64,000 bases of DNA, from assembly GCA_021604765.1 (NCBI GenBank), contig BQJP01000011.1, forward strand, positions 1 through 64,000, given 5' to 3'. A program made the position numbers and the translations under genes. Each line of letters begins with the position of its first letter. Within the stretch, counting starts at the first letter, position 1. A model generated the notes under the pieces. It ran no database searches. It was given only the letters and a program-made list of their open reading frames with translations, and was not told the origin of the DNA. Source of the DNA: Thermodesulfobacteriota bacterium (GTDB taxonomy: Bacteria > Desulfobacterota_D > UBA1144 > Nemesobacterales > UBA2774). This document shows positions 9,716 to 18,904 of this stretch, one piece after another.

Positions 9716-10851
9716 CAGTTAGTACCTTCTCTTATTTTTATTTTATCCCGAGCTTCTTGGATACCAGCTTTTGTAAGTGCCCACTCATCTGAATTCACAG
9801 ATTTCACCAGTCCTCGATCTTCGAGTATTTTCAAACTACTTTCAACACCAACTTTTCCAGAACCCATTAACTGCAATACTGCAATTGAATGTGGATGCTC
9901 CAGATCTTTATGAGATGAAGCTAAAGAATATAGGCCTTCTAAAATCGCTTCAATGTGAAGTCTACCCCTATTTTTTCTATCTCTATACCAACTCCATACA
10001 AGCCCTCGCCTCGGGGCTAAAAACAGCGAGACTAGAACTATTGCACTTATGCAGAGAACAATTGTAGGACCTGTGGGTAGCCGCGATATACTGCTACTTA
10101 AAAGCGCGCCGACTATTCCTGCCAATGCGCCAAATAATGAGGATAGAAATACCATTGTACCAAGATGATCCGTCCACTGTCTTGCCGCTGCCGCAGGCGC
10201 AACTATCATTGCGCTCATCAAAACAACTCCAACTGTCTGCAAACCCAATACTATTGCAAGAACAATTAAAGTGGTCAGCAGTATATCAAGAAACTTCATC
10301 GGAAAGCCAAGAGTTGCGCCAAAGTCCGGATCGAAACTAAGCAGTTTGAATTCCTTCCAGAACACCATCATTGTAAGTATTGCAATGGCACCAAGGATTC
10401 CCATAGTAATTACATCACGTTCAAGAAGTGCAGCTGCTTGTCCAAAGAGGAATTTATCAAGCCCCGCTTGAGTTGCATCGGGTCTCTTCTGAATAATTGT
10501 TAACAAGACAAGTCCGAAGCCAAAGAACACAGAGAGAACTAGACCCAGAGCACTGTCAAACTTTATCCTAGTAGTGCGGACTATACTCATAACAAACAGG
10601 GTTCCTATCCAGCCTGCTATGGCTGCACCTAATATCAGAACCAGTGACTGCTTGCTTCCGGTAAGAAGAAAAGCAATCGCAATTCCTGGCAAAGCAGCGT
10701 GTGACATAGCATCACCTAACAGGCTTTGCTTCCGAAGGACCGCGTATGAACCAAGGGCGCCGCTAACTATACCTAGAACTGCAGAACCAAGAGCAACTGT
10801 TCTTAGTGTGTAATCGAAGAGAAGATCATTTAAGAGTGCAAATAAATCCAA
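9715..10851 (-). CDS. Metal ABC transporter permease with C-terminal winged-helix domain (first permease)
   Basis: The second ABC-3 permease of the operon, 378 residues, presumably pairing with its neighbour as a heterodimer in the inner membrane. The signature SLLGDAMSHAALPGIAIAF is near residue 42 and VGVVLMSAMIVAPAAAARQ near residue 210. A soluble tail from about residue 300 (EAILEGLYSLASS to the end) again resembles a winged-helix DNA-binding domain. That both permeases carry such a tail fits one of the known TroCD layouts. It begins 5 bp after the ATPase stop codon. Confidence 0.9.
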   Translation of the reverse strand: MDLFALLNDLLFDYTLRTVALGSAVLGIVSGALGSYAVLRKQSLLGDAMSHAALPGIAIAFLLTGSKQSLVLILGAAIAGWIGTLFVMSIVRTTRIKFDSALGLVLSVFFGFGLVLLTIIQKRPDATQAGLDKFLFGQAAALLERDVITMGILGAIAILTMMVFWKEFKLLSFDPDFGATLGFPMKFLDILLTTLIVLAIVLGLQTVGVVLMSAMIVAPAAAARQWTDHLGTMVFLSSLFGALAGIVGALLSSSISRLPTGPTIVLCISAIVLVSLFLAPRRGLVWSWYRDRKNRGRLHIEAILEGLYSLASSHKDLEHPHSIAVLQLMGSGKVGVESSLKILEDRGLVKSVNSDEWALTKAGIQEARDKIKIREGTN

Positions 10852-10856
10852 TTCCC

Positions 10857-11630
10857 CTACCCCGTTTTCTGATCCAAATTGGATATACTATTCTGACCGT
10901 TTTGCTTTAGGAAAGAAACACGTCCACCATAAGTAAGACGAAGGTTGTCTTCTGTAAACACTTCCTGTACCGGACCGCTTGCAATGAGCCTTACATTTAA
11001 GAGTGCAGTCCAATCAAAGTATTCAGGCACTGTTTGAAGATCATGGTGGACGACAACAACAGTTTTACCAGACCCCCGTAGTTCCTGAAGTAGAGATACT
11101 ATCGCTCGCTCTGTAGTCGCATCGACACCCTGAAAAGGCTCATCCATGAGATAGACCTGGGCATCCTGAACAAGAGCGCGCGCCAAGAATACCCGCTGCT
11201 GCTGTCCACCAGAGAGTTGACTTATCTGACGATCCGCAAATTGAGCCATGCCCACCTTATCAAGCGCTTGCAAAGCTAAATCCTGCTCTTTTTTGCCTGG
11301 ACGTTTCATCCAGCCCAAAGTACCATAACGCCCCATCATCACTACGTCTTTCACGCTGGTTGGAAAATCCCAATCCACACTACCCCTCTGAGGGACATAA
11401 CCTATAAGTCGGCGCTGGTCGGAAGAAGACTCACCATAAATCTTGACCTGACCAGCTGCGGTATTTACTAGATTTAACATTGCTTTTATTAGAGTTGTCT
11501 TACCTGCACCATTTGGACCCACTATGGCCATCAACACGCCTTCGGGCACTGTTAAATCAATGTCCCACAGCACTGGCTTGTCCTTATAAGCTACGGTTAG
11601 ATCCTCTACTTCTATTGCATTTGTACTCAT
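10857..11630 (-). CDS. Metal ABC transporter ATP-binding protein (MntB/TroB type)
   Basis: The ATPase of the metal importer. Walker [11 protein letters not shown]-loop YVPQRG, signature LSGGQQQR, Walker B VYLMDEPF and the switch histidine in VVVHHDL are all present. ATG at 11628-11630 is chosen because AGAGGAA lies just upstream and [19 protein letters not shown] matches the family N-terminus. An upstream ATG at 11696 would add 22 residues and run into the preceding gene. The protein is then 257 residues, typical of the family. Confidence 0.93.
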   Translation of the reverse strand: MSTNAIEVEDLTVAYKDKPVLWDIDLTVPEGVLMAIVGPNGAGKTTLIKAMLNLVNTAAGQVKIYGESSSDQRRLIGYVPQRGSVDWDFPTSVKDVVMMGRYGTLGWMKRPGKKEQDLALQALDKVGMAQFADRQISQLSGGQQQRVFLARALVQDAQVYLMDEPFQGVDATTERAIVSLLQELRGSGKTVVVVHHDLQTVPEYFDWTALLNVRLIASGPVQEVFTEDNLRLTYGGRVSFLKQNGQNSISNLDQKTG

Positions 11631-11661
11631 ATTTTGTTCCTCTTTGAATCTTCTGCACTCA

Positions 11662-12612
11662 TCAAGATTCTCCACCTTGCCCCAGGGCATCGACAATTGT
11701 ATTTATATTGTGGCGTACCATTCCTATGTAGTTACCTTCAGGAGTTCCAGGATTGCCCATTGCATCAGAGAACAGCTCACCTCCAACCCTTACATCGAAC
11801 CCCTTGGATTTCACAGCAGCTTGTACTGCCTCAATATATCTAGGAGGTACAGACGATTCTACAAAAATAGCGGGTATCTGTCGTTCAACGATAATCGCGG
11901 CTAGCCCCTGTACATCTGCGGTACCAGCTTCAGATTCAGTGCTGATTCCTTGAAGACCTTTCACTTCAAAACCGTATCCTCTGCCGAAATAATTAAAAGC
12001 ATCATGGGCAGTTATAAGAACACGCTTATCTTCCGGCAAGCTATTAGCTCTCTCTTGCACATATTCATTTAACTCAGATAATTCTTCTAAATAAGCCTCT
12101 GCATTTTTATTATATTGCTGAGTGTTTTCCGGATCCATTTTTATTAATGTCTCTTTTACAGTCCCTACTGTGTCTGACCATAGATCAACATCAAACCAGA
12201 TATGCGGATCATAATTCCCCTTAAATTCGGGAGGAGCCAAAAGATCATTGAGATTCACGCCATCTGTAACTGCCACTGTGCTGATACCCCTTTTGTTCAT
12301 TTGCTCAAAAATCTCAGCCATTTTTCCTTCTAAATGAAGCCCGTTGTAAAAAATCACGTCTGCTTTGGACAGAAGAGCTACATCACCTGCGCTAGCTTTA
12401 TACAAATGTGGATCAACCCCGGGGCCCATAAGGCCCTTTACTTCTACATTCTCACCACCGATTACAGAAACCATATCGGCAATCATCCCGGTTGTAGCAA
12501 CTATATTTAATTTGCCGTTGTTGGAATCACTCTTTATTGATCCATCATTTGATGAACATGATATAACTGCTAGTGACAAAAGTGCTATTACCAAGTATTT
12601 TGACAACTTCAT
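11662..12612 (-). CDS. Metal ABC transporter substrate-binding lipoprotein (MntA/TroA/ZnuA family)
   Basis: A 316-residue cluster 9 binding protein. The signal peptide ends in lipobox LAVISC (Cys near residue 20), so it is lipid-anchored in the periplasm. Metal ligands of the family are visible: His in [12 protein letters not shown] (near residue 70), His in DPHIWFDV (near 140), the glutamate/aspartate region in [12 protein letters not shown], and Asp in [10 protein letters not shown]. The His-rich loop of zinc-specific ZnuA is absent, favouring Mn or Fe. The start overlaps the regulator's stop by 4 bp. Confidence 0.92.
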   Translation of the reverse strand: MKLSKYLVIALLSLAVISCSSNDGSIKSDSNNGKLNIVATTGMIADMVSVIGGENVEVKGLMGPGVDPHLYKASAGDVALLSKADVIFYNGLHLEGKMAEIFEQMNKRGISTVAVTDGVNLNDLLAPPEFKGNYDPHIWFDVDLWSDTVGTVKETLIKMDPENTQQYNKNAEAYLEELSELNEYVQERANSLPEDKRVLITAHDAFNYFGRGYGFEVKGLQGISTESEAGTADVQGLAAIIVERQIPAIFVESSVPPRYIEAVQAAVKSKGFDVRVGGELFSDAMGNPGTPEGNYIGMVRHNINTIVDALGQGGES

Positions 12613-13295
12613 TGCGACACCTCACTCTTAGAGCCCTTAATATCAGTCACAAATACATATTGAGCTGCTCCGGGCCCTAATATATGCTCTGAATCATTGA
12701 TTTTGATTTTTATCGGACCACTGAAAGGTTCAATTGAAACAACCTCGAACTTAGTCTTTGGATATAGACCCATTTTCCCCACATAACGCAGTAAATCAGG
12801 GTCATGATCACTAACTTCATCGACTATAGCACTTTGACCTGGATGGAGATCAGCAAGTGGAATGGAGTCGAGCTCAAGGATTGTGCCGTCTCGGCTAGGA
12901 ATCGGAGCACCATGCGGATCTCTTGTGGGATACCCAAGTGCTGCATCCATACGATCCTCGAGATCTTCAGATAAAACATGCTCCCATTTTTCAGCTTCTT
13001 CATGCACCTGATCCCACGGAACTCCAAGAGCCTCTGCAAGATAAAGCTCAATTAACCGGTGGTGCCTTATTATTTCAAGTGAAATCTTAAGTCCTGCATT
13101 TGTAAGTTTTACACCTTGATACCTTTTGTGAGTTATTAGTTTTTTTTCTGAGAGTTTTTTGATCATGCTAGTTGCCGATGCAGGTGCAACATTGAGCTTT
13201 TCTGAAAGCGAATTAGTCGATACTTTTCCATTTTCTTTTTGAATTTCATAAATGGCTTTTAAGTAATCCTCGATTGATTCCGTATACATTTGCAC
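12609..13295 (-). CDS. mntR: DtxR/MntR family metal-dependent repressor, manganese-type ligands
   Basis: A 228-residue DtxR-family regulator with an N-terminal winged helix (about residues 5-65), dimer and metal domain (65-140) and C-terminal FeoA/SH3-like domain (150-225). Numbering aligns with DtxR: Asp10 replaces DtxR Met10 and Glu102 replaces Cys102, while His79, His98, Glu105 and His106 are kept. Asp and Glu at these two places are the residues that make Bacillus MntR manganese-selective. It leads the five-gene operon and has an operator over its own promoter, so it is probably autoregulated. Lys13, where MntR has Glu11, is a difference. Confidence 0.9.
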   Translation of the reverse strand: MQMYTESIEDYLKAIYEIQKENGKVSTNSLSEKLNVAPASATSMIKKLSEKKLITHKRYQGVKLTNAGLKISLEIIRHHRLIELYLAEALGVPWDQVHEEAEKWEHVLSEDLEDRMDAALGYPTRDPHGAPIPSRDGTILELDSIPLADLHPGQSAIVDEVSDHDPDLLRYVGKMGLYPKTKFEVVSIEPFSGPIKIKINDSEHILGPGAAQYVFVTDIKGSKSEVSQ

Positions 13296-13310
13296 GCTCC
13301 TAAAATTGAA

Positions 13311-13326
13311 TTTAGTCCTGTCTAAA
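13311..13326. promoter_or_regulatory. MntR/DtxR-type operator upstream of mntR
   Basis: Inverted repeat TTTAG-N6-CTAAA; on the minus strand it reads TTTAGACAGGACTAAA. It starts one base after the -10 box of the mntR promoter and covers the expected start of transcription, so a bound repressor would block polymerase. The same half-site (TTTAGAC) recurs before the outer-membrane gene at 14,242-14,257. Confidence 0.7.
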
Positions 13327-13327
13327 A

Positions 13328-13356
13328 ATGATATGTATTACAGCCAATAATGTCAA
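13328..13356 (-). promoter_or_regulatory. Sigma-70-type promoter of the mntR-mnt ABC operon
   Basis: On the minus strand: TTGACA (13,356-13,351), a 17-bp spacer, then TATCAT (13,333-13,328). The start of transcription would fall near 13,321, inside the palindromic operator. Confidence 0.7.
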
Positions 13357-13367
13357 GTAAAACATCT

Positions 13368-14168
13368 CTAAAAAAGAAAAGTAAATGCTGTTGTAATTAC
13401 GACTTCTTTGTCTGTATTGTCGGTATAAATATCAGGAGTAACACCTATGATAATTGTAAGCCAATCTGTAACAGGAGATGTAAACCCGGGTGTTATGTTA
13501 ACGATTTGAGTACTTCTCTCTCCATCAATATCTTCATATGCATAAGCTGCTTCAATTACTGCTTGAAACCATGGAACGATGTAATAACCAAATCCAATAT
13601 TAGAAATAAAGTTCCACCCATCATCTTCTACTATTCCAAATACAAAATCCGAATCCATGGAGAAAACATTGGAAAAGTCTTTTGTTAATATAAGACCACC
13701 GATTTCAATAAACCAAGGTGTATCATTGCCACTAGTAGGTATAGATACGCCGCCTTGATAAGCTAAGGAGAAAGGAAGTTGATCGCCCTGATCAATAAAT
13801 CTATATTTAACTCCTGCCTCTATGTCACCGAAATCATTAACTTGATCAATTAGATCTGAATTTTCATGATTTAAATAATTTATATTCACACCGGCTTCAA
13901 GATTATCTAGTATGCCCAGCGTAATTCTCGCTCCGCCGCCTAGCCTAAAAGTATTATCTCTATCGTCAACAAATTCAAAAGAAAAAAAAGGCTCAAATTC
14001 TACATGTTTCTTTGGAACCGTTTCAGCACTTGGAACAACCACTTTTGAGTTAGAGATACCTCCAACAGCAAGAACATTAGGTGAACTAGATAAGAATCCA
14101 CCTAGAACAAAAATTGCTGAAAATAACATTGTCGACAATTCGATCTGACATATAATAAATTGCTTCAT
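13368..14168 (-). CDS. Outer-membrane beta-barrel protein, putative metal-regulated porin
   Basis: This 266-residue protein has an N-terminal signal-like hydrophobic segment (about residues 10-35), then alternating polar/aromatic strands and a C-terminal Phe (TTAFTFLF), the usual outer-membrane insertion signal. The overall look resembles the MetA-pathway/transporter barrel family, but substrate cannot be read from sequence. The key clue is its promoter: the same layout and operator as mntR, so it is probably expressed under low manganese and could admit metal across the outer membrane (inference). Confidence 0.75.
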   Translation of the reverse strand: MKQFIICQIELSTMLFSAIFVLGGFLSSSPNVLAVGGISNSKVVVPSAETVPKKHVEFEPFFSFEFVDDRDNTFRLGGGARITLGILDNLEAGVNINYLNHENSDLIDQVNDFGDIEAGVKYRFIDQGDQLPFSLAYQGGVSIPTSGNDTPWFIEIGGLILTKDFSNVFSMDSDFVFGIVEDDGWNFISNIGFGYYIVPWFQAVIEAAYAYEDIDGERSTQIVNITPGFTSPVTDWLTIIIGVTPDIYTDNTDKEVVITTAFTFLF

Positions 14169-14241
14169 TTTTTAACTACTCCTAGCATATATCTAAGAAA
14201 CTGAAAGAACAATCAATTCCCCCTAGTTGCCTAAATTAATT

Positions 14242-14257
14242 TTTAGATGAGTCTAAA
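14242..14257. promoter_or_regulatory. MntR/DtxR-type operator upstream of the barrel gene
   Basis: Inverted repeat TTTAG-N6-CTAAA; minus strand TTTAGACTCATCTAAA. It overlaps the -10 box of the barrel gene's promoter. It shares TTTAGAC and CTAAA with the operator at 13,311-13,326. Confidence 0.65.
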
Positions 14258-14283
14258 TTATCTAATATAGAGGTATTTGTCAA
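14255..14283 (-). promoter_or_regulatory. Promoter of the outer-membrane barrel gene
   Basis: On the minus strand: TTGACA (14,283-14,278), a 17-bp spacer, then TAATTT (14,260-14,255). The -35 and spacing are the same as at mntR; the -10 is weaker. Confidence 0.55.
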
Positions 14284-14370
14284 TTAAGTTTTGTTCAGAA
14301 TACAACAAGATAAGTTTGGATTACCTTTGTAACAGGCAAAGAATAAAAATAGCCCTTAAGAAGAAACTAA

Positions 14371-15447
14371 TTAATCAGAAGACTCTAAATATTCACTTTT
14401 GTAGATTTCAATGAAACTCATAAAGATAGCTAGCAGTATGGGGCCTAAAATTATTCCGGTAAAACCAAAAACTGACAAGCTACCAAAAATTGTTAGTACT
14501 AAAAATAGTGTGGAAAGTTTAACTTTGCCACCAATAATCATAGGCTTAAGGATGTTGTCGACAGAACTTACAACCAACCCACCAAATACAAGAACACCGA
14601 TCCCAGCATAAAGACTACTGGTGAAAACCAGATATAATCCAACAGGAAGCCAGACAATTACAGCCCCGGCTATTGGAATGAGAGCAAATATAAATGTCAG
14701 TACACCACCTAACACAGCATAAGATATACCAATTGCCCAGAAAAAGAGCCCTAGAAGCAGACCTTGAATAGCAGCCGTAACCATCACTCCTACTATGACA
14801 GCATTAAGGGTGTCGTAGAATTTCTTGAAAATTTCATCTTTCTGTTCATCTTTCATAGGAATTAAAGACTTAATGCGCTCTAACATACTTTCACCGTCAC
14901 GGAAAAAGAAAAAGAGTGAAAAAATCATTATTCCAAAGCTAACGAGAAGACCAGTTAGATTGGTTGCAGCATTTTGAACTTCATTGATGACATAAGTACT
15001 GGCTGAGCTTAAACCCTTAACTGCCATTTGATGAACATTAATTTCCTCTATTTGAAGTTTACTTTGAAGTTCTTCCAATACGGTGACTGGAAGAAGACCC
15101 TTAAGTTTTGCAAGCTTAGATTTAAGTTCTGAAACCTCTACATTATTAGTAAGACTTTGATAGATATCAAACATATCTACAGCAACCGTAGCTAATATAA
15201 ATACAATAGGGAGTATAATAAGAAATGTTGCCACTATAGTCATAATTAAAGCAGAAATACTATTCTTATTCTTCAGCAATTTAGTAAGTCTTATGTGAAT
15301 GGGATATAGAGTAAGAGTGGTTATAGCTCCCCAAAAAAGCGCAAGTATAAAGGGATTTAGTATTTGATAAAAAATATATAAGAGCAATAAAAAGATTGCT
15401 ATAAAAAACCAGGAAAACACTTGTTTACGAGGCACCTTCACTCCCAT
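14371..15447 (-). CDS. AI-2E family (PerM/YdiK-like) inner-membrane transporter
   Basis: A 358-residue polytopic protein with about eight membrane segments. The family hallmarks are visible: an N-terminal helix pair, a soluble stretch (about residues 75-150), the ITLTLYPIHIRLTK region, GLLLGLFFWAIGISYAVLGGVLTFIFALIPIAGAVIVWLP around residues 225-265, and a final hydrophobic block with GPILLAIF. Members export small solutes or act in Na+/H+ exchange; substrate here is unknown. It stands alone between the barrel gene and the divergent glutaminyl cyclase. Confidence 0.88.
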   Translation of the reverse strand: MGVKVPRKQVFSWFFIAIFLLLLYIFYQILNPFILALFWGAITTLTLYPIHIRLTKLLKNKNSISALIMTIVATFLIILPIVFILATVAVDMFDIYQSLTNNVEVSELKSKLAKLKGLLPVTVLEELQSKLQIEEINVHQMAVKGLSSASTYVINEVQNAATNLTGLLVSFGIMIFSLFFFFRDGESMLERIKSLIPMKDEQKDEIFKKFYDTLNAVIVGVMVTAAIQGLLLGLFFWAIGISYAVLGGVLTFIFALIPIAGAVIVWLPVGLYLVFTSSLYAGIGVLVFGGLVVSSVDNILKPMIIGGKVKLSTLFLVLTIFGSLSVFGFTGIILGPILLAIFMSFIEIYKSEYLESSD

Positions 15448-15567
15448 AAAGAGACATAATTATTTTATTCCAAAACACTTCCTAATTTACACTAAATAAG
15501 GAAATTTTGACAGACTTAGGATATTATATTGGTACTATTTTTACAACCTAGGAAGGATCTACATATT

Positions 15568-16410
15568 ATGAAACTAATTAGAGCATTATCTGTATCAAGA
15601 AAACTATGCCTTTTGGCGCTGGCTTTTGCCATCATTTTCTCACCTTGGTTTGATTCTCCCTTCAAATCAGTTTTTGTGGCTGCTGCTAACGAAAAAGACA
15701 AGGCTACTCTTTATAGTTATAAGGTCGTAAACACATTTTCTCATGATCCAGAGTCTTTCACACAAGGATTATTTCTTGAAGATGGAATTCTATATGAGAG
15801 CACAGGTTTAAACGGCAAGTCAGCAGTAAAGAAAATTGATCTCAAAACAGGGAAAGTTATTCAATCCCGGAACATGCAAGACAAATTTTTCGGAGAAGGG
15901 TTAACCATTGTTAATGATAAGATTTTTCAGATAACTTGGCGCTCAAAAACAGGTTTTGTGTATGATAAGGACAGCCTCGAGATCTTAAGAACATTCTCCT
16001 ATAAAACTCAAGGATGGGGAATCACATATGACGGCAAATACCTGATTATAAGTGACGGTAGCGAGATTCTTTATTTTATGGATCCAAAGAGTTTTGTAGT
16101 AGTTGGGAAATTAGAAGTCTACAACGACAATGGCAAAGTTAGCAAGCTTAATGAGCTTGAATACATTGACGGTGAGATATACGCCAACATTTGGGGCAAA
16201 GATTTGATAGCGAGAATAGACCCTAAAACCGGCTACGTGAATTCCTGGATAGACCTCACTGGAATTCTTAGTAAAGAAGATAGAAAAGGAAAAGAGGATG
16301 TGCTAAACGGCATCGCTTATAACCCTGAAAACAATTCGCTTTTAGTTACAGGAAAACTCTGGCCTAAAATATTTGAGATAAAAATAATAGAAAAGAACCA
16401 ACAGAAATAA
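15568..16410 (+). CDS. Secreted glutaminyl-peptide cyclotransferase (five-bladed beta-propeller)
   Basis: This enzyme converts N-terminal Gln to pyroglutamate on exported proteins. ATG at 15,568 is chosen because AGGAAGGA sits about 10 nt upstream and gives a clean signal peptide (MKLIRALSVSRKL, then a hydrophobic core to about residue 28). An upstream TTG at 15,529 has no such support. Family patterns: HDPESFTQGLFLEDGILYES near residues 55-75, GWGITYDGKYLIISDGS near 150-165, and LNELEYIDGEIYANIWG near 193-210. The catalytic residues cannot be mapped with certainty by eye. Length is 280 residues, usual for the family. Confidence 0.9.
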   Translation: MKLIRALSVSRKLCLLALAFAIIFSPWFDSPFKSVFVAAANEKDKATLYSYKVVNTFSHDPESFTQGLFLEDGILYESTGLNGKSAVKKIDLKTGKVIQSRNMQDKFFGEGLTIVNDKIFQITWRSKTGFVYDKDSLEILRTFSYKTQGWGITYDGKYLIISDGSEILYFMDPKSFVVVGKLEVYNDNGKVSKLNELEYIDGEIYANIWGKDLIARIDPKTGYVNSWIDLTGILSKEDRKGKEDVLNGIAYNPENNSLLVTGKLWPKIFEIKIIEKNQQK

Positions 16411-16419
16411 TAAAGCTAA

Positions 16420-16644
16420 TTACTTTATCAAAGGCTGCTGTTCCATTTCTTCAGTATCTATTGGATTTTCTACAGACTCAAGTTCTTCCTCAACTCCGCG
16501 ATCGTACTTAGAATCATAACTCTCGGGCTCTACCCTAGGCTCTAACTCATCAGTCGCTGTAGGCTCAGCAGGCCCAAAAAGTGCGGAGCAGGAACTGAGG
16601 CCTAAAGACAAACCCAATATTAGTATTAAAGTTTTATTTTTCAT
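16420..16644 (-). CDS. Small acidic lipoprotein
   Basis: A 74-residue protein: signal MKNKTLILILGLSLGLSSC with lipobox LSSC (Cys19), then a very acidic, Pro/Glu-rich, probably disordered tail. No family is recognised. It ends 10 bp from the stop of the convergent cyclase gene. Confidence 0.75.
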   Translation of the reverse strand: MKNKTLILILGLSLGLSSCSALFGPAEPTATDELEPRVEPESYDSKYDRGVEEELESVENPIDTEEMEQQPLIK

Positions 16645-16745
16645 CTTCCACCCTGTCTGATATAAAATTTTTATTAAGTATAATGTTGGTTCAGTAAGCT
16701 TACACGTTATAGTTAACAGAATCCAAATTAATTTGGAGAAGACTT

Positions 16746-17180
16746 ATGCAAAAAATATTGCCTTCACCATATCTACGAATCATAGCATCTTTATTTCTAG
16801 TGTTGATGTTACAATCCTGTTCAACCCATTCTCATAAAAGTAAAAACCTTAAGTACAATACTGCCATAACCCGCATATATCTTAGCCTAAGTTCAGAAAA
16901 ATTGAAAAGAGAATTTGAAATTGCTGATGTGGAAAATATTTTAATTAATCATTTCAATGGAGCTACCCTTCAGGAATCCATAGGATTCTTCAACAGGAAA
17001 AAAGAAAGAAGTCTCACAATTACTATCGTAAACTGCTGTCGGTGGGAGGAACCAATAGAAGTATTCCGAGAGAAGATCAATAATCTTGTTAAACAACTAA
17101 GAAATGATCTAGGTCAAGAATCCATACTCGTTGAAGTTAATAGAACCACGGACATACAAGTGTTTGAAGTTTTAGAATAG
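16746..17180 (+). CDS. Hypothetical lipoprotein
   Basis: A 144-residue protein with a signal peptide ending in lipobox MLQSC (Cys near residue 25), preceded by a GGAGA ribosome-binding site. The mature part looks like a small alpha/beta domain (alternating short strands such as TAITRIYLSLS and RSLTITIVNCC). The function is not recognised. It is followed 31 bp later by a small membrane protein in the same direction. Confidence 0.75.
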   Translation: MQKILPSPYLRIIASLFLVLMLQSCSTHSHKSKNLKYNTAITRIYLSLSSEKLKREFEIADVENILINHFNGATLQESIGFFNRKKERSLTITIVNCCRWEEPIEVFREKINNLVKQLRNDLGQESILVEVNRTTDIQVFEVLE

Positions 17181-17211
17181 TGTATACTAAGTTGATCTAA
17201 TTCAGTTTCCC

Positions 17212-17520
17212 ATGACAAAAACAAAACGAACATTAATATTTGGACTCCTTCTAATAGTATTAGGAGCAATTATATCCCTACTAGTTGTGATGTATATCAC
17301 AGGATTCTCATATGATAATAATAAAGAGTTCTGGATTATCTGGATATCTTCACTACTGCCAACAATCGTATCAAGCTGTATAGCAGCGTTTTTATATCAC
17401 TATCTTTGTGAATCAAAGAAAAGTTGGGTCCATATACTGTGGTTTTTAATCAATCTAATTATTATTGTAGGCTTTGCTCCATCCATCACTTTTGTCATGC
17501 TGAGCTCAATGCTAAATTGA
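17212..17520 (+). CDS. Small membrane protein, three predicted helices
   Basis: A 102-residue protein with three hydrophobic segments (about residues 7-28, 43-66 and 76-98) and the N-terminal positive charges MTKTKR. No family is recognised. It probably shares a transcript with the lipoprotein upstream and is convergent with the porin gene, 4 bp away. Confidence 0.7.
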   Translation: MTKTKRTLIFGLLLIVLGAIISLLVVMYITGFSYDNNKEFWIIWISSLLPTIVSSCIAAFLYHYLCESKKSWVHILWFLINLIIIVGFAPSITFVMLSSMLN

Positions 17521-17524
17521 TGGA

Positions 17525-18904
17525 TTACAAAACTGTTCCTATACCAAATCCAATCACAAGAGCGTCATCGATATCGCTACGACCATCAGGATTAATTACT
17601 GCTTGAACATCCGGCTGCACAAATAGCCAAGGGGCTACTTGGATACGGTAATTGAGCTCTAAAATAGTTTCAGCATCTTGATTAGGATCACCATTATTCC
17701 GGTTGAATTCATTTAGATCATCACTGAAAAGTCCATATGCAAAAATGAAAGCCAAGGTATCCTGAGATCTGCTCGGAATTAAGCCCTGATAGCTTAACCC
17801 GCCTGATGTCATAAAGGTGATTATATTTCTATTCTCTGGAGCATAACTCAAAGCTAAGAAAGCTGAAAGCCCTTGAGTATATTTACCATTCTCTGAATAG
17901 AGCATTTGCTGACCCATTATGTATATTCCCCATGTTCCATCGACATTTCTTCCACTATCCAGATCTTCAAGCCTCTCAGAATCATAGTAGCTCCCAAGCT
18001 TAAATATTCCGGGGAGGCCCGGCACATTTTTATAATTACCTACTATATATCCAACCTCACCTAGAGTCAGGAACCCAGATCCGTTAGGTACTTTAAATTC
18101 AATTCCTGCTGTGTTGGAATTAAAGATCCCCTCATAAACAAGATATGTACCAATCTGCGCATACCAATCCGAGTGTGGTTTAACTTTAATACGCGCACCC
18201 CATGCGGCAAAGGGATACACAGGAAAAGTGATGCTCTGTTTACCTGCTATTGGATTTCCACATATTCCTTGGTTAAGCGATGTGCATGCAAGACTTAGGA
18301 AAGCAAAATCTTCACCGGTAATGAGCCTGCCTAAAACTATCTCAGTTGTATTATTAAATAGCTGTTGCCCAAATACCAGATGAACAATTCGGAAGCTCCC
18401 ATCATCATCTCCGTTATCCAGCTGTACTGGAAAAAAATTGCCTATATAGTCGAGTGATAAGCTTTTACCAGGATTTATGTATGAAATAGAATATAAAAAA
18501 TAACCCCTCTTCCACCCCACAAGACGCTCCAGATCCAGAAAAACTGAGCCGTTAATATCCCCCTTCCAGGAGGCTCCCTTTCGCTCACCTCCTGAGGGGT
18601 TTGTAGCTAATTGCCCAAAGTAAGCAACTATTACCTGAACACCTTTCTCTTCTAATTTATCCCAGAATCCTCCATAGCTTCCAAATAGAGAAGGTGTGGT
18701 ACGCCATTTCCCTGACAGTACTCCCCACTCTTGATCAGGAGTATATTCCGGCGGATGCAGCCAATTTGTTGCTGTAAATCGTCCGGCAGTATCCCATCTT
18801 CTAGAATCATATAGATTGCTCTGAATCCAGGGATTTATTTGTGCAGCTGCTATTATAGAACTAAAAATATATAGAAGGCTGAATAATAATATAGCCCTTA
18901 TCAT
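17525..18904 (-). CDS. OprB-type carbohydrate-selective porin family protein
   Basis: A 459-residue outer-membrane protein. Signal peptide about residues 1-21 (ending IIAAA). The mature part has the OprB layout: GGFWDKLEEKGVQVIVAYFGQLATNPSGG near residues 78-110, a long series of amphipathic strands, a middle motif YEGIFNSNTAGIEF near 245, NNGDPNQDAETILELNYRIQVAPWLFVQPDVQAVINP near 405-440, and a C-terminal strand. Family members pass sugars or other small solutes. The ATG overlaps the stop of the multicopper oxidase by 4 bp, so the porin may supply or drain that oxidase's substrate (inference). Confidence 0.85.
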   Translation of the reverse strand: MIRAILLFSLLYIFSSIIAAAQINPWIQSNLYDSRRWDTAGRFTATNWLHPPEYTPDQEWGVLSGKWRTTPSLFGSYGGFWDKLEEKGVQVIVAYFGQLATNPSGGERKGASWKGDINGSVFLDLERLVGWKRGYFLYSISYINPGKSLSLDYIGNFFPVQLDNGDDDGSFRIVHLVFGQQLFNNTTEIVLGRLITGEDFAFLSLACTSLNQGICGNPIAGKQSITFPVYPFAAWGARIKVKPHSDWYAQIGTYLVYEGIFNSNTAGIEFKVPNGSGFLTLGEVGYIVGNYKNVPGLPGIFKLGSYYDSERLEDLDSGRNVDGTWGIYIMGQQMLYSENGKYTQGLSAFLALSYAPENRNIITFMTSGGLSYQGLIPSRSQDTLAFIFAYGLFSDDLNEFNRNNGDPNQDAETILELNYRIQVAPWLFVQPDVQAVINPDGRSDIDDALVIGFGIGTVL

